64,000 nucleotides of DNA, from contig CAVXFK010000027.1 in the NCBI GenBank assembly GCA_963761005.1, positions 930,001-994,000 on the forward strand, in the 5' to 3' direction. Each line of letters starts with the position of its first letter. The first letter of the stretch is position 1. Below the pieces are notes generated by a model. That model had not been told where the DNA came from. It was given only the letters and a program-made list of their open reading frames with translations, and searched no databases. A program made the translations under genes and the position numbers. The DNA is from DASWJZ01 sp963761005. Lineage in GTDB: Bacteria > Pseudomonadota > Alphaproteobacteria > Rhizobiales > Afifellaceae. Below are positions 51,822 through 60,154 of this stretch, in pieces.

Positions 51822-52775
51822 CTATTTCGCGATCCACGCCTGCCAGCGCGATTCGTTCTTGCCCATCCACTCGGCGACCACGTCCTCGACCGTCTTTCCG
51901 TCGAGGTCGACCTCGGTGATCATGGCGCCCATCTCGTCGTTGTCGACCTTGAAGGCCTGGATCGCCTTGTAGGCGCCCGGCCACTTGTCCTTGAGCCCGA
52001 TCCAGCCGGCCTTCCAGATCGGCCCATGCGGCTTGCCGCAATCGTGCGTGTCGTTCGGATTCACGCCCCATTTCGGATCGGTGTAGCAGTCCGGCTCGTA
52101 TTCGGGGAACTGCACCCACTCGCCCTTGTATTTGATCGGCGCCCAGTGCGGCGCGTAGATCCAGAGCATGATCGGACCCTGCCGCTGATAGGCGGATTCA
52201 AGCTCGGCGAAGAGCGCCGCGTCGGTTCCCGCGTGCACCACCTCGAACGGCAGGTCGAGAGCGGCGACGCGCTCCTCGTCGAAGCCGCCCCAGGTCACCG
52301 GGCCGGAAAGGTAGCGGCCCTTCGGAGCGGTCTCGGGCACGGAGAAGGCCTCGGCGCACGCCTCGTCCTTGAGCGCCTCCCAGTTCGGCAGGCCGGGACA
52401 CTTCTCTTTCATGTATTCGGGGAACCACCATTCCTCCTTCGCCTGCATGCCGGTCTCGCCGATGTTCTCGACGTTGCCGGTGGCGACGGCCGCCTTCAAC
52501 GCCTCCTGGCCGGTCGTTGCCCATATCTCCATGGCGAGCGTCAGGTCGCCCGTCTCAAGCCCGGCGAACTGCGCGAGATAGTCGGCCTGCACGTACTCGA
52601 CGTTGTAGCCGGCCTTCTTGAGCACCTCGCCCATGATCTTCGACGAGATGAACTGGCCGGTCCAATCGTTGAGCGTGATCTTGATCGGATCGCCCGATTC
52701 CTGCGCCTGAGCTGCGCCGCCGACGAGCAATGCTGCTGCAACGGCGCCAGCCAAAAAGGATGCGCGCGCGGTCAT
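51822..52775 (-). CDS. Glycine betaine/quaternary amine binding protein (ProX type)
   Basis: Periplasmic binding protein of 317 residues (OpuAC family). The signal peptide is MTARASFLAGAVAAALLVGG, cleaved after AQA near residue 24. The mature part opens DPIKITLNDWTGQFISSKIM and contains aromatic-rich segments (EEWWFPEYMKEK, LWIYAPHWAPI, WVQFPEYEPDCY) that in this family form the cage around a trimethylammonium group. ATG 52775 follows AAAGGGGG. The reading frame is open far upstream, but only this part is family-like. It is the first gene of the amine unit and is divergent from matB with a 195-base gap. The exact ligand (betaine, choline, proline betaine) is open. Confidence 0.92.
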   Translation of the reverse strand: MTARASFLAGAVAAALLVGGAAQAQESGDPIKITLNDWTGQFISSKIMGEVLKKAGYNVEYVQADYLAQFAGLETGDLTLAMEIWATTGQEALKAAVATGNVENIGETGMQAKEEWWFPEYMKEKCPGLPNWEALKDEACAEAFSVPETAPKGRYLSGPVTWGGFDEERVAALDLPFEVVHAGTDAALFAELESAYQRQGPIMLWIYAPHWAPIKYKGEWVQFPEYEPDCYTDPKWGVNPNDTHDCGKPHGPIWKAGWIGLKDKWPGAYKAIQAFKVDNDEMGAMITEVDLDGKTVEDVVAEWMGKNESRWQAWIAK

Positions 52776-52970
52776 GGATACCCCCTTTCCCGGAAAACTC
52801 GCGCGCCGGCAGGCGGAGCCATGCCGGGACGCCGGCGGATGGTCGCGAGGAAGGGGCTGGCCTGTCAACAAGAAACGCCCCTGATCGGTTGCGGAGGTTG
52901 GCAGCGCGCGCGCCAAAACTGCGCCGCGGCGCTCGAAATTTGACGCGGCGCGCGGCAGAATGCCGGAGAA

Positions 52971-54527
52971 ATGCCGAACCATCTCGTCGCCGGCCTTCTT
53001 CCCGGCCATCCCGCCGACCGGATTTTCATGACAACCCCCTCCCAGGGAAACCTCCGCGCGCGGCGGTTTTCTTATGGCGACGTCCAACGCCTTTCGGCGC
53101 GGGCGGCATCGGCGCTCGCGTCGCTCGGCGTCAAGCCCGGCGATCGCGTCGCGGTGCAGGTGGAGAAATCGCCGGAGGCGCTCTTCCTCTATCTCGGCGC
53201 GCTTCGGGCGGGCGCCGTCTTCCTGCCGCTCAATACCGCCTACACACCGTCCGAGGTCGGGTATTTCGCGGGCGATGCGCGGCCGACCGTCTTCGTCGCC
53301 GATCCGTCGCGGCGCGAAGCGCTCGGCGCAAGCCTCGCTGCCGTGCCGCATGTCGAGACGCTTTCCGCCGACGGCTCCGGCTCCTTCGCAGCGCTTTCCG
53401 CAGCGCAACCGGATAGCTGGCGCGACATCGACCGCGGCCCGGACGACCTGGCGGCCATCCTCTACACCTCCGGCACGACCGGGCGCTCGAAGGGCGCGAT
53501 GCTGACCCACGCGAACCTTTGCTCGAACGCGGAGACGCTGGTCGAGACGTGGCGCTTCACGGCCGACGACGTCTTGATCCATGCGCTTCCGATCTTCCAC
53601 ACGCACGGGCTCTTCGTTGCGACCAACGTCGTGCTGATGGCGGGCGCGTCGATGATCCTGCTCCAAAAATTCGATCCGGCCGAAGTGATCGCGCTCTTCC
53701 CAAAGTCGACGGCGCTGATGGGCGTCCCGACTTTCTACACGCGGCTCCTCGATCGGCCGGAGCTGACCCGCGAGGCGGCCAAAGGCATGCGCCTTTTCAC
53801 CTCCGGCTCGGCGCCGCTTCTTGCCGAGACGCACAAGACGTTCCGCGAGCGCACCGGCCACGCCATCCTCGAACGCTACGGCATGACCGAAACCAGCATG
53901 AACACGTCGAATCCCTATGACGGCGAGCGCGTTCCGGGCTCCGTCGGATTTCCGCTGAAGGACGTCGAGGTGCGCGTCACCGACCCGGAGACAGGCCTCC
54001 CGCTTGGCGTCGGCGAGACCGGGATGATCGAAATCCGCGGGCCCAACGTCTTTGCCGGCTATTGGGAAATGCCGGAGAAGACCAAGGCGGAGTTCCGCCC
54101 CGACGGCTTCTTCATCTCCGGCGACCTCGGCCTGATCGACGAGCGCGGCTATGTCCACGTGCTCGGGCGCGGCAAGGACCTCGTCATCACCGGCGGCTAC
54201 AACGTCTATCCGAAGGAGATCGAGCTTGCGATCGATGCGCTTCCCGGCGTGACGGAGAGTGCGGTGATCGGCCTGCCGCATCCCGACCTCGGCGAAGCGG
54301 TGACGGCGGTCGTCGTTGCGGAGAACGGCCAAGCTCCGAGCGAGGCAGAGATCATTGCGACGCTCCGCGCCGATCTAGCCAGCTACAAGCTTCCGAAGCG
54401 GGTGGTCTTCGTCGACGCGCTGCCGCGGAACACGATGGCGAAGGTGCAGAAGAACATACTGCGCGAGCGCTACAGCGATCTCCACCAGGCGGCCGCGCGT
54501 ACCCGCGCGCCGGTCAAACCGCGTTGA
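52971..54527 (+). CDS. matB: Malonyl-CoA synthetase
   Basis: Acyl-CoA ligase of 518 residues of the ANL superfamily, predicted to form malonyl-CoA from malonate, CoA and ATP. AMP-binding motifs are AILYTSGTTGRSKGAMLTHA, the acyl-site ERYGMTETSMNTSNPY, GDLGLIDERGYVHVLGRGKD and the catalytic Lys near the C-terminus in NTMAKVQKNILR. MTETSMNTSNPYDGERVPG is characteristic of MatB rather than general acyl-CoA ligases. ATG 52971 begins MPNHLVAGLLPG and is the only good start. No malonyl-CoA decarboxylase (MatA) or malonate transporter is nearby. It overlaps the convergent gene at 54514 by 14 bases. Confidence 0.88.
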   Translation: MPNHLVAGLLPGHPADRIFMTTPSQGNLRARRFSYGDVQRLSARAASALASLGVKPGDRVAVQVEKSPEALFLYLGALRAGAVFLPLNTAYTPSEVGYFAGDARPTVFVADPSRREALGASLAAVPHVETLSADGSGSFAALSAAQPDSWRDIDRGPDDLAAILYTSGTTGRSKGAMLTHANLCSNAETLVETWRFTADDVLIHALPIFHTHGLFVATNVVLMAGASMILLQKFDPAEVIALFPKSTALMGVPTFYTRLLDRPELTREAAKGMRLFTSGSAPLLAETHKTFRERTGHAILERYGMTETSMNTSNPYDGERVPGSVGFPLKDVEVRVTDPETGLPLGVGETGMIEIRGPNVFAGYWEMPEKTKAEFRPDGFFISGDLGLIDERGYVHVLGRGKDLVITGGYNVYPKEIELAIDALPGVTESAVIGLPHPDLGEAVTAVVVAENGQAPSEAEIIATLRADLASYKLPKRVVFVDALPRNTMAKVQKNILRERYSDLHQAAARTRAPVKPR

Positions 54528-54973
54528 AATAGCTCATCATGCTGCCGGCAATCGCGACGACGGCCTGCAGAACGAAAACGACCGTCTGCGCGATCAGGAA
54601 GCGCCGCACGAAGGCGAGGCGGCGGTTGATCGATCTTCCGGCCTGCTTGACGGAGATCAGCTTCAGCTGGACGAGCGCCGCATCGTAACCGGCAATGTCG
54701 AGCCGATCGGCGGCGGCATCTTCCGCGAGCCGGTGAAACTGCGCCGCGCCGACGGCGACGCGCATCGCAAGAAAAAGCTCCACAATTCCCAACACCGCGA
54801 CGATCGCCGCCGTCGGCTGTGACGCGTCTGACGCTGGTATCATCGGGATCAGGAGCACGCCGAGGCCGATTGCCGTCAGTACCGATCGAAAGCCGGTTGA
54901 TGGTCTGGCCCTGGTCGAGGAGGTCGGCTGAGGCCGCGAACATTTGCGCGGCTTTTTGATTAGGGGTGGTCAT
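54514..54973 (-). pseudogene. Small membrane protein, single frameshift
   Basis: Unknown function. Two overlapping frames make one protein of about 152 residues. The start MTTPNQKAAQMFAASADLLD (ATG 54973) reads to INRLSIG. Then, after a one-base excess near 54875-54880, the second frame continues LTAIGLGVLLIPMIP and on to the end at 54514. The span is 3n+1. The joined product has hydrophobic segments after residue 32 and near residues 50 and 135, suggesting an inner-membrane protein with a cytoplasmic middle (RLAEDAAADRLDIAGYDAAL). No family is recognised. The head of the second frame alone (344 bases) could be called as a separate short gene, which I consider wrong. Confidence 0.6.
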
Positions 54974-55097
54974 GGTGCGTCGCGCCACAAACGCGCCAAT
55001 CCGCCCTGCGTCAAGCCTCCGGGCGCAGCTTACGGCGGTCGGCGAGGTCTGCTAGGTGGAGCCGGCGTGGCGAAGAAGCCGGCGATGGGGGAGGGGA

Positions 55098-56274
55098 ATG
55101 AAGCTTGGAGACTGGACAGGCGACCCGCTGCCGGACGATTCGGCCGACGCCGCGCTCGTCGGCCGGGTGTGGAACCCGGCGGTCGGCGGGCCCTGCGTCG
55201 TCAGGATCGCGGACGGCGCGGTCGATGACATCACGTCGGCTGCACCGACGATGCGCGATCTCTGCGAGGCGGAGAATCCGGCCGAACTCTCGCGCTCGGC
55301 TGTCGGCCAGAAGATCGGCTCGCTTGATGACATTCTCCGGAACACGCCGCGTGACGGCCGCGACGCGGCGAAGCCATGGCTGCTTGCGCCGATCGACCTT
55401 CAGGCGATCAAAGCAGCCGGGGTCACATTCGTCGTCTCCATGCTGGAGAGGGTGATCGAGGAGCAGGCGCGCGGCGAGGCGGCGCGCGCCGATACGATCC
55501 GCGCGGAGATCCACGCGGAGATCGGCGACGATCTGCGCAAGCTCCGGCCGGGATCAGAGCAAGCGCAGGCGCTGAAAGCACTCCTGATCGAGAAGGGCGT
55601 CTGGTCGCAATATCTCGAAGTCGGCATCGGTCCGGACGCCGAGGTCTTCACCAAGGCGCAGCCGATGTCCGCCGTCGGGCATCTCTCCGAAGCGGGCCTG
55701 AATCCAATGTCGGCCTGGAACAACCCGGAGCCGGAGGTCGTGCTCGTCGTCTCGAGCGCCGGCGAGAATCGTCGGTGCGACGCTCGGCAACGACGTGAAC
55801 CTCCGCGACGTGGAAGGGCGCTCTGCCCTTCTCCTCGGCAAGGCCAAGGACAACAATGCGAGCGCTTCGGTCGGGCCGTTCATCCGCCTCTTCGACGCGG
55901 ACTTCGGCCTGAACGACGTGCGCCGCGCCGAGGTTCGCCTGACGGTCGAAGGTGACGACGGCTTCAAGCTCGAAGGCGCGAGCGACATGGGCAAGATTAG
56001 CCGCGATCCGGAGGAGATCGTGCGTCAGACGATCGGCGCGAACCACCAATATCCGGACGGCTTCGTGCTCTATCTCGGCACGATGTTTGCGCCGACGCAG
56101 GATCGCGGCGCGCCGGGCCAGGGCTTTACGCACAGAATAGGCGATGTCGTCAGCGTTCAGTCGCGACGCCTTGGGCGGCTCACCAACGTGATGACAACCT
56201 CGCGCGACGCCGAGCCGTGGACGTTCGGCACGGGGGCGCTGATGCGCAACCTCGCCAAACGCGGATTGCTCTGA
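55098..56274 (+). pseudogene. Fumarylacetoacetate hydrolase-family protein, single frameshift
   Basis: Two frames make one FAH-family protein of about 391 residues. The first (from ATG 55098, after GGGGAGGGG) runs GDWTGDPLPDDSADAALVGR, DAAKPWLLAPIDLQAIKAAG and VGIGPDAEVFTKAQPMSAVG up to VVLVVSSAGE. The second continues IVGATLGNDVNLRDVEGRSA, LLGKAKDNNASAS and VGPFIRLFDADFGLNDVRRA to 56274. Deleting one A in GGCGAGAATCG (about 55766) restores GEIVGATLGNDV, and the span is 3n+1. FAH relatives of this length act on 2-keto-3-deoxy sugar acids or acylpyruvates. The substrate is unknown. psuG starts 7 bases after its stop. Confidence 0.8.
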
Positions 56275-56281
56275 GGATTGG

Positions 56282-57220
56282 ATGCCGGCGAGTCTACCCG
56301 ACGACCTGATCGACCTCTCCCCGAGCGTGCGCGACGCGCTTGCGTCCGGGCACCCGGTCGTCGCGCTTGAATCGACCATCATCACGCACGGGATGCCGTA
56401 TCCTCAGAACGTGGAGACGGCGCGTGTGGTCGAGGCGTCCACCCGCGAAGCGGGTGCCGTTCCGGCGACGATCGCGGTTCTCGGCGGACACATCAAGGTC
56501 GGGCTTACCGCTGATGCGCTCGATCGGCTTGGGAGCGCCACGGACGTCCTCAAGGCGTCGCGCCGCGACCTTTCCGCTGTTGTCGTGGCCAAGGTGGACG
56601 CGAGCACTACGGTCGCCGCGACGATGGCTGTCGCGGCACGTGCCGGCATCGCGGTCTTCGCGACCGGTGGGATCGGCGGCGTGCATCGCGGGGCGGAGAT
56701 GACCTTCGACATCTCGGCCGACCTCGTGGAGCTTTCGCGCAGTCCGGTCACCGTCGTCTCCGCCGGCTGCAAATCGATCCTCGACATCGGCAGGACGCTC
56801 GAATTCCTGGAGACGCAGGGCGTGCCGGTGATCGGCTACGGCACCGACGAGTTCCCCGCCTTCTTCGCGCGGACGAGCGGCTTCAGGCTCGATCACCGCT
56901 TCGACACGGCGGAGGCGATCGCGGAGGTGATCCGCACCGAGCGGCGACTCGGGTCGACGAGCGGCATCCTTGTCGCCAACCCCATCCCCGAAGCGGACGC
57001 GCTCGACGCTGAGGAGATGGAAGCGGAGATCGCCGTGGCGCTTCGCGAGGCGGAGAAGGCCGGCGTCGCGCAGAAGGAAGTGACGCCGTTCCTCCTGAAG
57101 CGGATGCATGCGATGAGCGGCGGGCGGACTCTCGGCCCAAACATTGCGCTCATCAAGAACAACGCCGCTCTCGCTGCGAAGATCGCCGTTGCGCTGGCGC
57201 GGCTCTCCGCTCCGACCTGA
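56282..57220 (+). CDS. psuG: Pseudouridine-5'-phosphate glycosidase
   Basis: A 312-residue enzyme that cleaves the C-C glycosidic bond of pseudouridine 5'-phosphate to uracil and ribose 5-phosphate, with a metal ion. Signatures are ALESTIITHGMPYPQNVETA, VLGGHIKVGLT, VFATGGIGGVHRGAE, VVSAGCKSILDIGRTLE (with the Lys that forms the ring-opened ribose imine) and GVPVIGYGTDEFPAFF. The C-terminal FLLKRMHAMSGGRTLGPNIA is also typical. ATG 56282 is 7 bases past the FAH gene. The kinase psuK follows after 9 bases, completing the pseudouridine salvage pair. Confidence 0.94.
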   Translation: MPASLPDDLIDLSPSVRDALASGHPVVALESTIITHGMPYPQNVETARVVEASTREAGAVPATIAVLGGHIKVGLTADALDRLGSATDVLKASRRDLSAVVVAKVDASTTVAATMAVAARAGIAVFATGGIGGVHRGAEMTFDISADLVELSRSPVTVVSAGCKSILDIGRTLEFLETQGVPVIGYGTDEFPAFFARTSGFRLDHRFDTAEAIAEVIRTERRLGSTSGILVANPIPEADALDAEEMEAEIAVALREAEKAGVAQKEVTPFLLKRMHAMSGGRTLGPNIALIKNNAALAAKIAVALARLSAPT

Positions 57221-57229
57221 CCTACGCCG

Positions 57230-58105
57230 ATGCCGAGGGTCCTGGTCGTCGGCGACGTCATGACCGACATCGTCGTCAAGCCGGAAGGGCCGATCGCAGT
57301 CGGCGCCGACACGCGCGCCGCGATTCGACTGCTCCCTGGCGGCTCCGGCGCGAACCAGGCGTGCTGGCTCGCACGCGAAGGGATCGAGACGCGCTTCGCG
57401 GGCCGCGTCGGCGCGGCGGACCGGCCGCGCGAGAAGCTGCTCTTTGCGGAATATGGCGTTGACGCGCGGCTTGCCGCCGACAATTCCTTGCCGACCGGCA
57501 CGCTGGTCACGCTTTTGTCTGGCGGCGAGCGCAGCTTCCTGACCGACCGCGCTGCGAACCTGAATCTCTGCCATGCCGATCTCCCCGACGCGCTGCTCGA
57601 CGGGATCGATCTCCTGCACGTCTCGGGCTATGCGCTCTTCGAGCCGGGTCCGCGCGAAGCCGTGCTCGGCCTCTTCGCCGAGGCAAGCCGGCGCGGAATT
57701 TCCATCTCCGTCGATCCTGCCTCCTATTCGTTTCTTGCCGAAGTCGGGCCCGAGCGCTTCGTCGAATGGACGCGCGGCGCGCGCTTTCTTTTTCCGAACG
57801 AGGACGAGGCGGCGACGCTGACCGGTGCGACCGAAGCGAGCGCGCAGCTCAACGCACTGACGCACGTCTATCCGATCGTGGCGATCAAGCGCGGTGCTGC
57901 GGGCGCGCTCGCGGGGGATTCAGGTTGCGGCCGCTGGTCGGTGCAGGCGCCACCAGCGGACGTGGTCGACGCGTCGGGCGCGGGCGACGCTTTTCTAGGC
58001 GGCTTCCTCGCCGCTTATCTCAGAGACGAGGGGATTGCGGCGGCGTTGGAACGCGGCGTCGCGCTCGGCTCCATTGCTGTCACCACCTTGGGTGCGCGGC
58101 CGTAA
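57230..58105 (+). CDS. psuK: PfkB-family kinase, probable pseudouridine kinase
   Basis: Sugar/nucleoside kinase of 291 residues. The N-terminal VLVVGDVMTDIVVKPEGPIA, the substrate loop LPGGSGANQACWLAREG and the C-terminal anion-hole motif VVDASGAGDAFLGGFLA, with its catalytic Asp, define the PfkB family. Placement 9 bases after psuG makes phosphorylation of pseudouridine to pseudouridine 5'-phosphate the most likely reaction. By sequence alone a ribokinase-like or adenosine-kinase-like activity is possible. The C-terminus ends shortly after ERGVALGSIAVTTLGARP. It is convergent with the gene at 58131. Confidence 0.87.
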   Translation: MPRVLVVGDVMTDIVVKPEGPIAVGADTRAAIRLLPGGSGANQACWLAREGIETRFAGRVGAADRPREKLLFAEYGVDARLAADNSLPTGTLVTLLSGGERSFLTDRAANLNLCHADLPDALLDGIDLLHVSGYALFEPGPREAVLGLFAEASRRGISISVDPASYSFLAEVGPERFVEWTRGARFLFPNEDEAATLTGATEASAQLNALTHVYPIVAIKRGAAGALAGDSGCGRWSVQAPPADVVDASGAGDAFLGGFLAAYLRDEGIAAALERGVALGSIAVTTLGARP

Positions 58106-58130
58106 GTCGATCTGGAGCTGGGACGCGACT

Positions 58131-58715
58131 TCAATCCGCAGACGGCGCGGCTTGCGTGGCATGGCGGGCGCGAATCGTGCGCCGAATGAGCGTTCGGAAG
58201 ACCATGAAATTGACTACGAAGGCGGTGATCGTCACGACGGTCGGCACGATCGATGCGTACCAGGACCAGATGCGAATCCCGAGCGCCAAAGCCACGAAGG
58301 CATTTGCCGCGGCCAGCGCGATCTGAAGCAGGCCCCAGCCGGCGCTCACCCAGCCGACGACACGGGCACTGACGTTCTCGGTCACGATCGGCGGAAGGTA
58401 GGGCGCCATCCAGTTCGTGCGCAGCATGACGACGCCCACGGCGAGCGAGATCAGCGACGACTTCAGCATGACGAACTGCGGATTCCTGGTGATGAGCGTC
58501 GTCACGCCGGCCGCGAGCACGATCACGATGCTCAAATATTGCAGCGGACCGACCGCCTGCCGACGCAGCTTGATCGCGGCGAAGCGCGCGATGCCGACGC
58601 CGACGCCGACGAGCGTCGCCAAGACCACGTTGCCGGTCGACCAGTAGACTGCGACGAAGGCGATCGTCGCGGCGAGGTCGAGCGCAATTGGCGCGAAAGC
58701 CTGCAGGAAATACAT
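58131..58715 (-). CDS. Septation-protein-A-like (IspZ family) membrane protein
   Basis: An integral-membrane protein of 194 residues with about six hydrophobic helices, matching the layout of inner-membrane-spanning protein YciB/IspZ. The segments GIARFAAIKLRRQAVGPLQY, NPQFVMLKSSLISLAVGVVM and SARVVGWVSAGWGLLQIALA are similar. The family affects septation and envelope in enterobacteria, but alphaproteobacterial copies are little studied. ATG 58715 follows AAAGAG. An earlier ATG in the frame (58757) adds 14 residues without a ribosome site. A second genomic copy is common in this group, so it may not be the main IspZ. It has no link to the psu genes beyond position. Confidence 0.7.
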   Translation of the reverse strand: MYFLQAFAPIALDLAATIAFVAVYWSTGNVVLATLVGVGVGIARFAAIKLRRQAVGPLQYLSIVIVLAAGVTTLITRNPQFVMLKSSLISLAVGVVMLRTNWMAPYLPPIVTENVSARVVGWVSAGWGLLQIALAAANAFVALALGIRIWSWYASIVPTVVTITAFVVNFMVFRTLIRRTIRARHATQAAPSAD

Positions 58716-58776
58716 CGGACTCTTTCTCCCGCCACGCTGGGAGGTCACCGCCGCCAACGTGGGCGGCCGGCTTCGC

Positions 58777-59895
58777 TTAACACATCACGTTCTGCGGAAA
58801 CGTGGCAGCCCGCATGCGGACGCTGCGAGCGAAATCCCGTTCGAGCGCTCTTCGGTCTAGGCTTCCGCCGGTTTCACCGCGCAGCCGGTGGCGTTCGAAC
58901 TCGTAGGCCGCCTCGCAGATCGCGTAGGTCTTGAGGTTGTCGTGGCCGGATGTTGCTGCCTCGCGTCCCGCCTTCACGCATTCCAGCATGTGCGCGCAGG
59001 TCTTGTAGACGCTCTCCTCCACCATGTGCCAAGGCGGCTTTGCCCAGTGGAGCAGGGGGATGTCGATCTCGATCTCCGTCATCTTGCCGTCGACGGTGAC
59101 CTCGATGCGGTAGCCGGGCTTGGTGACGATGGCGCCGAGCGGCCCCTCGATCTCGAGCATCGTTTCGGGGAAGGGGTCGGGAAGCTTCTTCGACTCGTAG
59201 GTCGCCTCGACGATGGAGACCGCGCCGGACGTGTGCCGCAGCATGATCGTCGCGGTGTCCTCGGCCTTGACCTTCGGATTGCGCTTCTGCGTCTCGCAGG
59301 AGACGCGCTCCGCCTCGCCCAGCAGGTAGCGCGCGACGTCGACGACATGGATGCCGAGATCGAGGATGACGAAGCGCTCCTCGTCGTAGAAATAGGGCTG
59401 GCCCGCGTAGATGTCATAGCCGGTGCGGAAGCTGATCCGCGCCCAGGACGGTTCGCCGATCACGCCGGAATCGAGGATCGCCTTCACCTTCTGAAGTGGC
59501 GTCTGGAAGCGGAAGTTCTCGTGGACGGCGAGAAAGAGCCCCGCCTTGTCGGCGGCCTTGACGATGGCGACGCAATCCTTCCACTCCGGCGCGAAGGGCT
59601 TTTGCACGATGGCCGGCACCTTGTGGCGGAAGGCGAGCTCGGCCAGCGCACGATGCGTATCCATGCGGGTGATGATGTCGACGAGGTCGAGCTTCTCGGC
59701 GGCAAACATCGCTTCGGTGTCGGTGTACCAGCGCGGTACGCCGAAGGCCTCGGCGGCAGCCTTCGCCTTCGCCTCGTCGACGTCGCAGACGGCGACGAGG
59801 TCGGCGCCCTCGGGGTTGAGGTCGTTCCATGAATTCAGGTGATTGCGGGAAAAAAAGCCGCAGCCGATAACCCCGATCGAAACCCGCCCCGCCAT
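58777..59895 (-). CDS. Gfo/Idh/MocA-family oxidoreductase
   Basis: A 372-residue NAD(P)-dependent dehydrogenase with Rossmann motif IGVIGCGFFSRNHLNSW, conserved Lys in VQKPFAPEW (where EKP is usual; here QKP) and a beta-rich second domain with FVILDLGIHVVDVARYLLG. The late helix HMVEESVYKTCAHMLECV is typical of the sugar/cyclitol dehydrogenase group. ATG 59895 is preceded by GGGAGGAACG; the frame extends to 60000 in a non-family leader. It is divergent from the DMT exporter with a 259-base gap and has no partners on its strand. The substrate is unknown; the second family member at 23700 is only distantly related. Confidence 0.87.
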   Translation of the reverse strand: MAGRVSIGVIGCGFFSRNHLNSWNDLNPEGADLVAVCDVDEAKAKAAAEAFGVPRWYTDTEAMFAAEKLDLVDIITRMDTHRALAELAFRHKVPAIVQKPFAPEWKDCVAIVKAADKAGLFLAVHENFRFQTPLQKVKAILDSGVIGEPSWARISFRTGYDIYAGQPYFYDEERFVILDLGIHVVDVARYLLGEAERVSCETQKRNPKVKAEDTATIMLRHTSGAVSIVEATYESKKLPDPFPETMLEIEGPLGAIVTKPGYRIEVTVDGKMTEIEIDIPLLHWAKPPWHMVEESVYKTCAHMLECVKAGREAATSGHDNLKTYAICEAAYEFERHRLRGETGGSLDRRALERDFARSVRMRAATFPQNVMC

Positions 59896-60154
59896 TCTCG
59901 TTCCTCCCGTTTCAGGGATGGATTCCGCCCGCTGGCCGGCGAGAGTCAAGGCGCCTTGGCGCATAAGCGCGCTCGCCCGCGATGCTTCGCGATGTCGCAA
60001 CGGGGTTCGCGTGGTCCGGCGATTGCAAGGCGGGGGGAGTGGGCTATGAGCTTCGGGTCGGGCCGAAGCGAGTCCTTAGGCGAGCGAGGCTTCGTATCGC
60101 CGGATTTCGCGGGCGTGAAAGGAGTGGGCGCGGGACGTTTCCCGTGCCCGTCTT

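Noticed and set aside
52776..54332. Upstream extension of the ProX-type gene to an 836-residue product
   Set aside because: The extension is antisense to matB, has no family features, and a normal signal peptide begins at ATG 52775.
59896..60154. 259-base divergent gap before the DMT exporter searched for a riboswitch
   Set aside because: No conserved riboswitch core or clear stem followed by a T-run was recognised.
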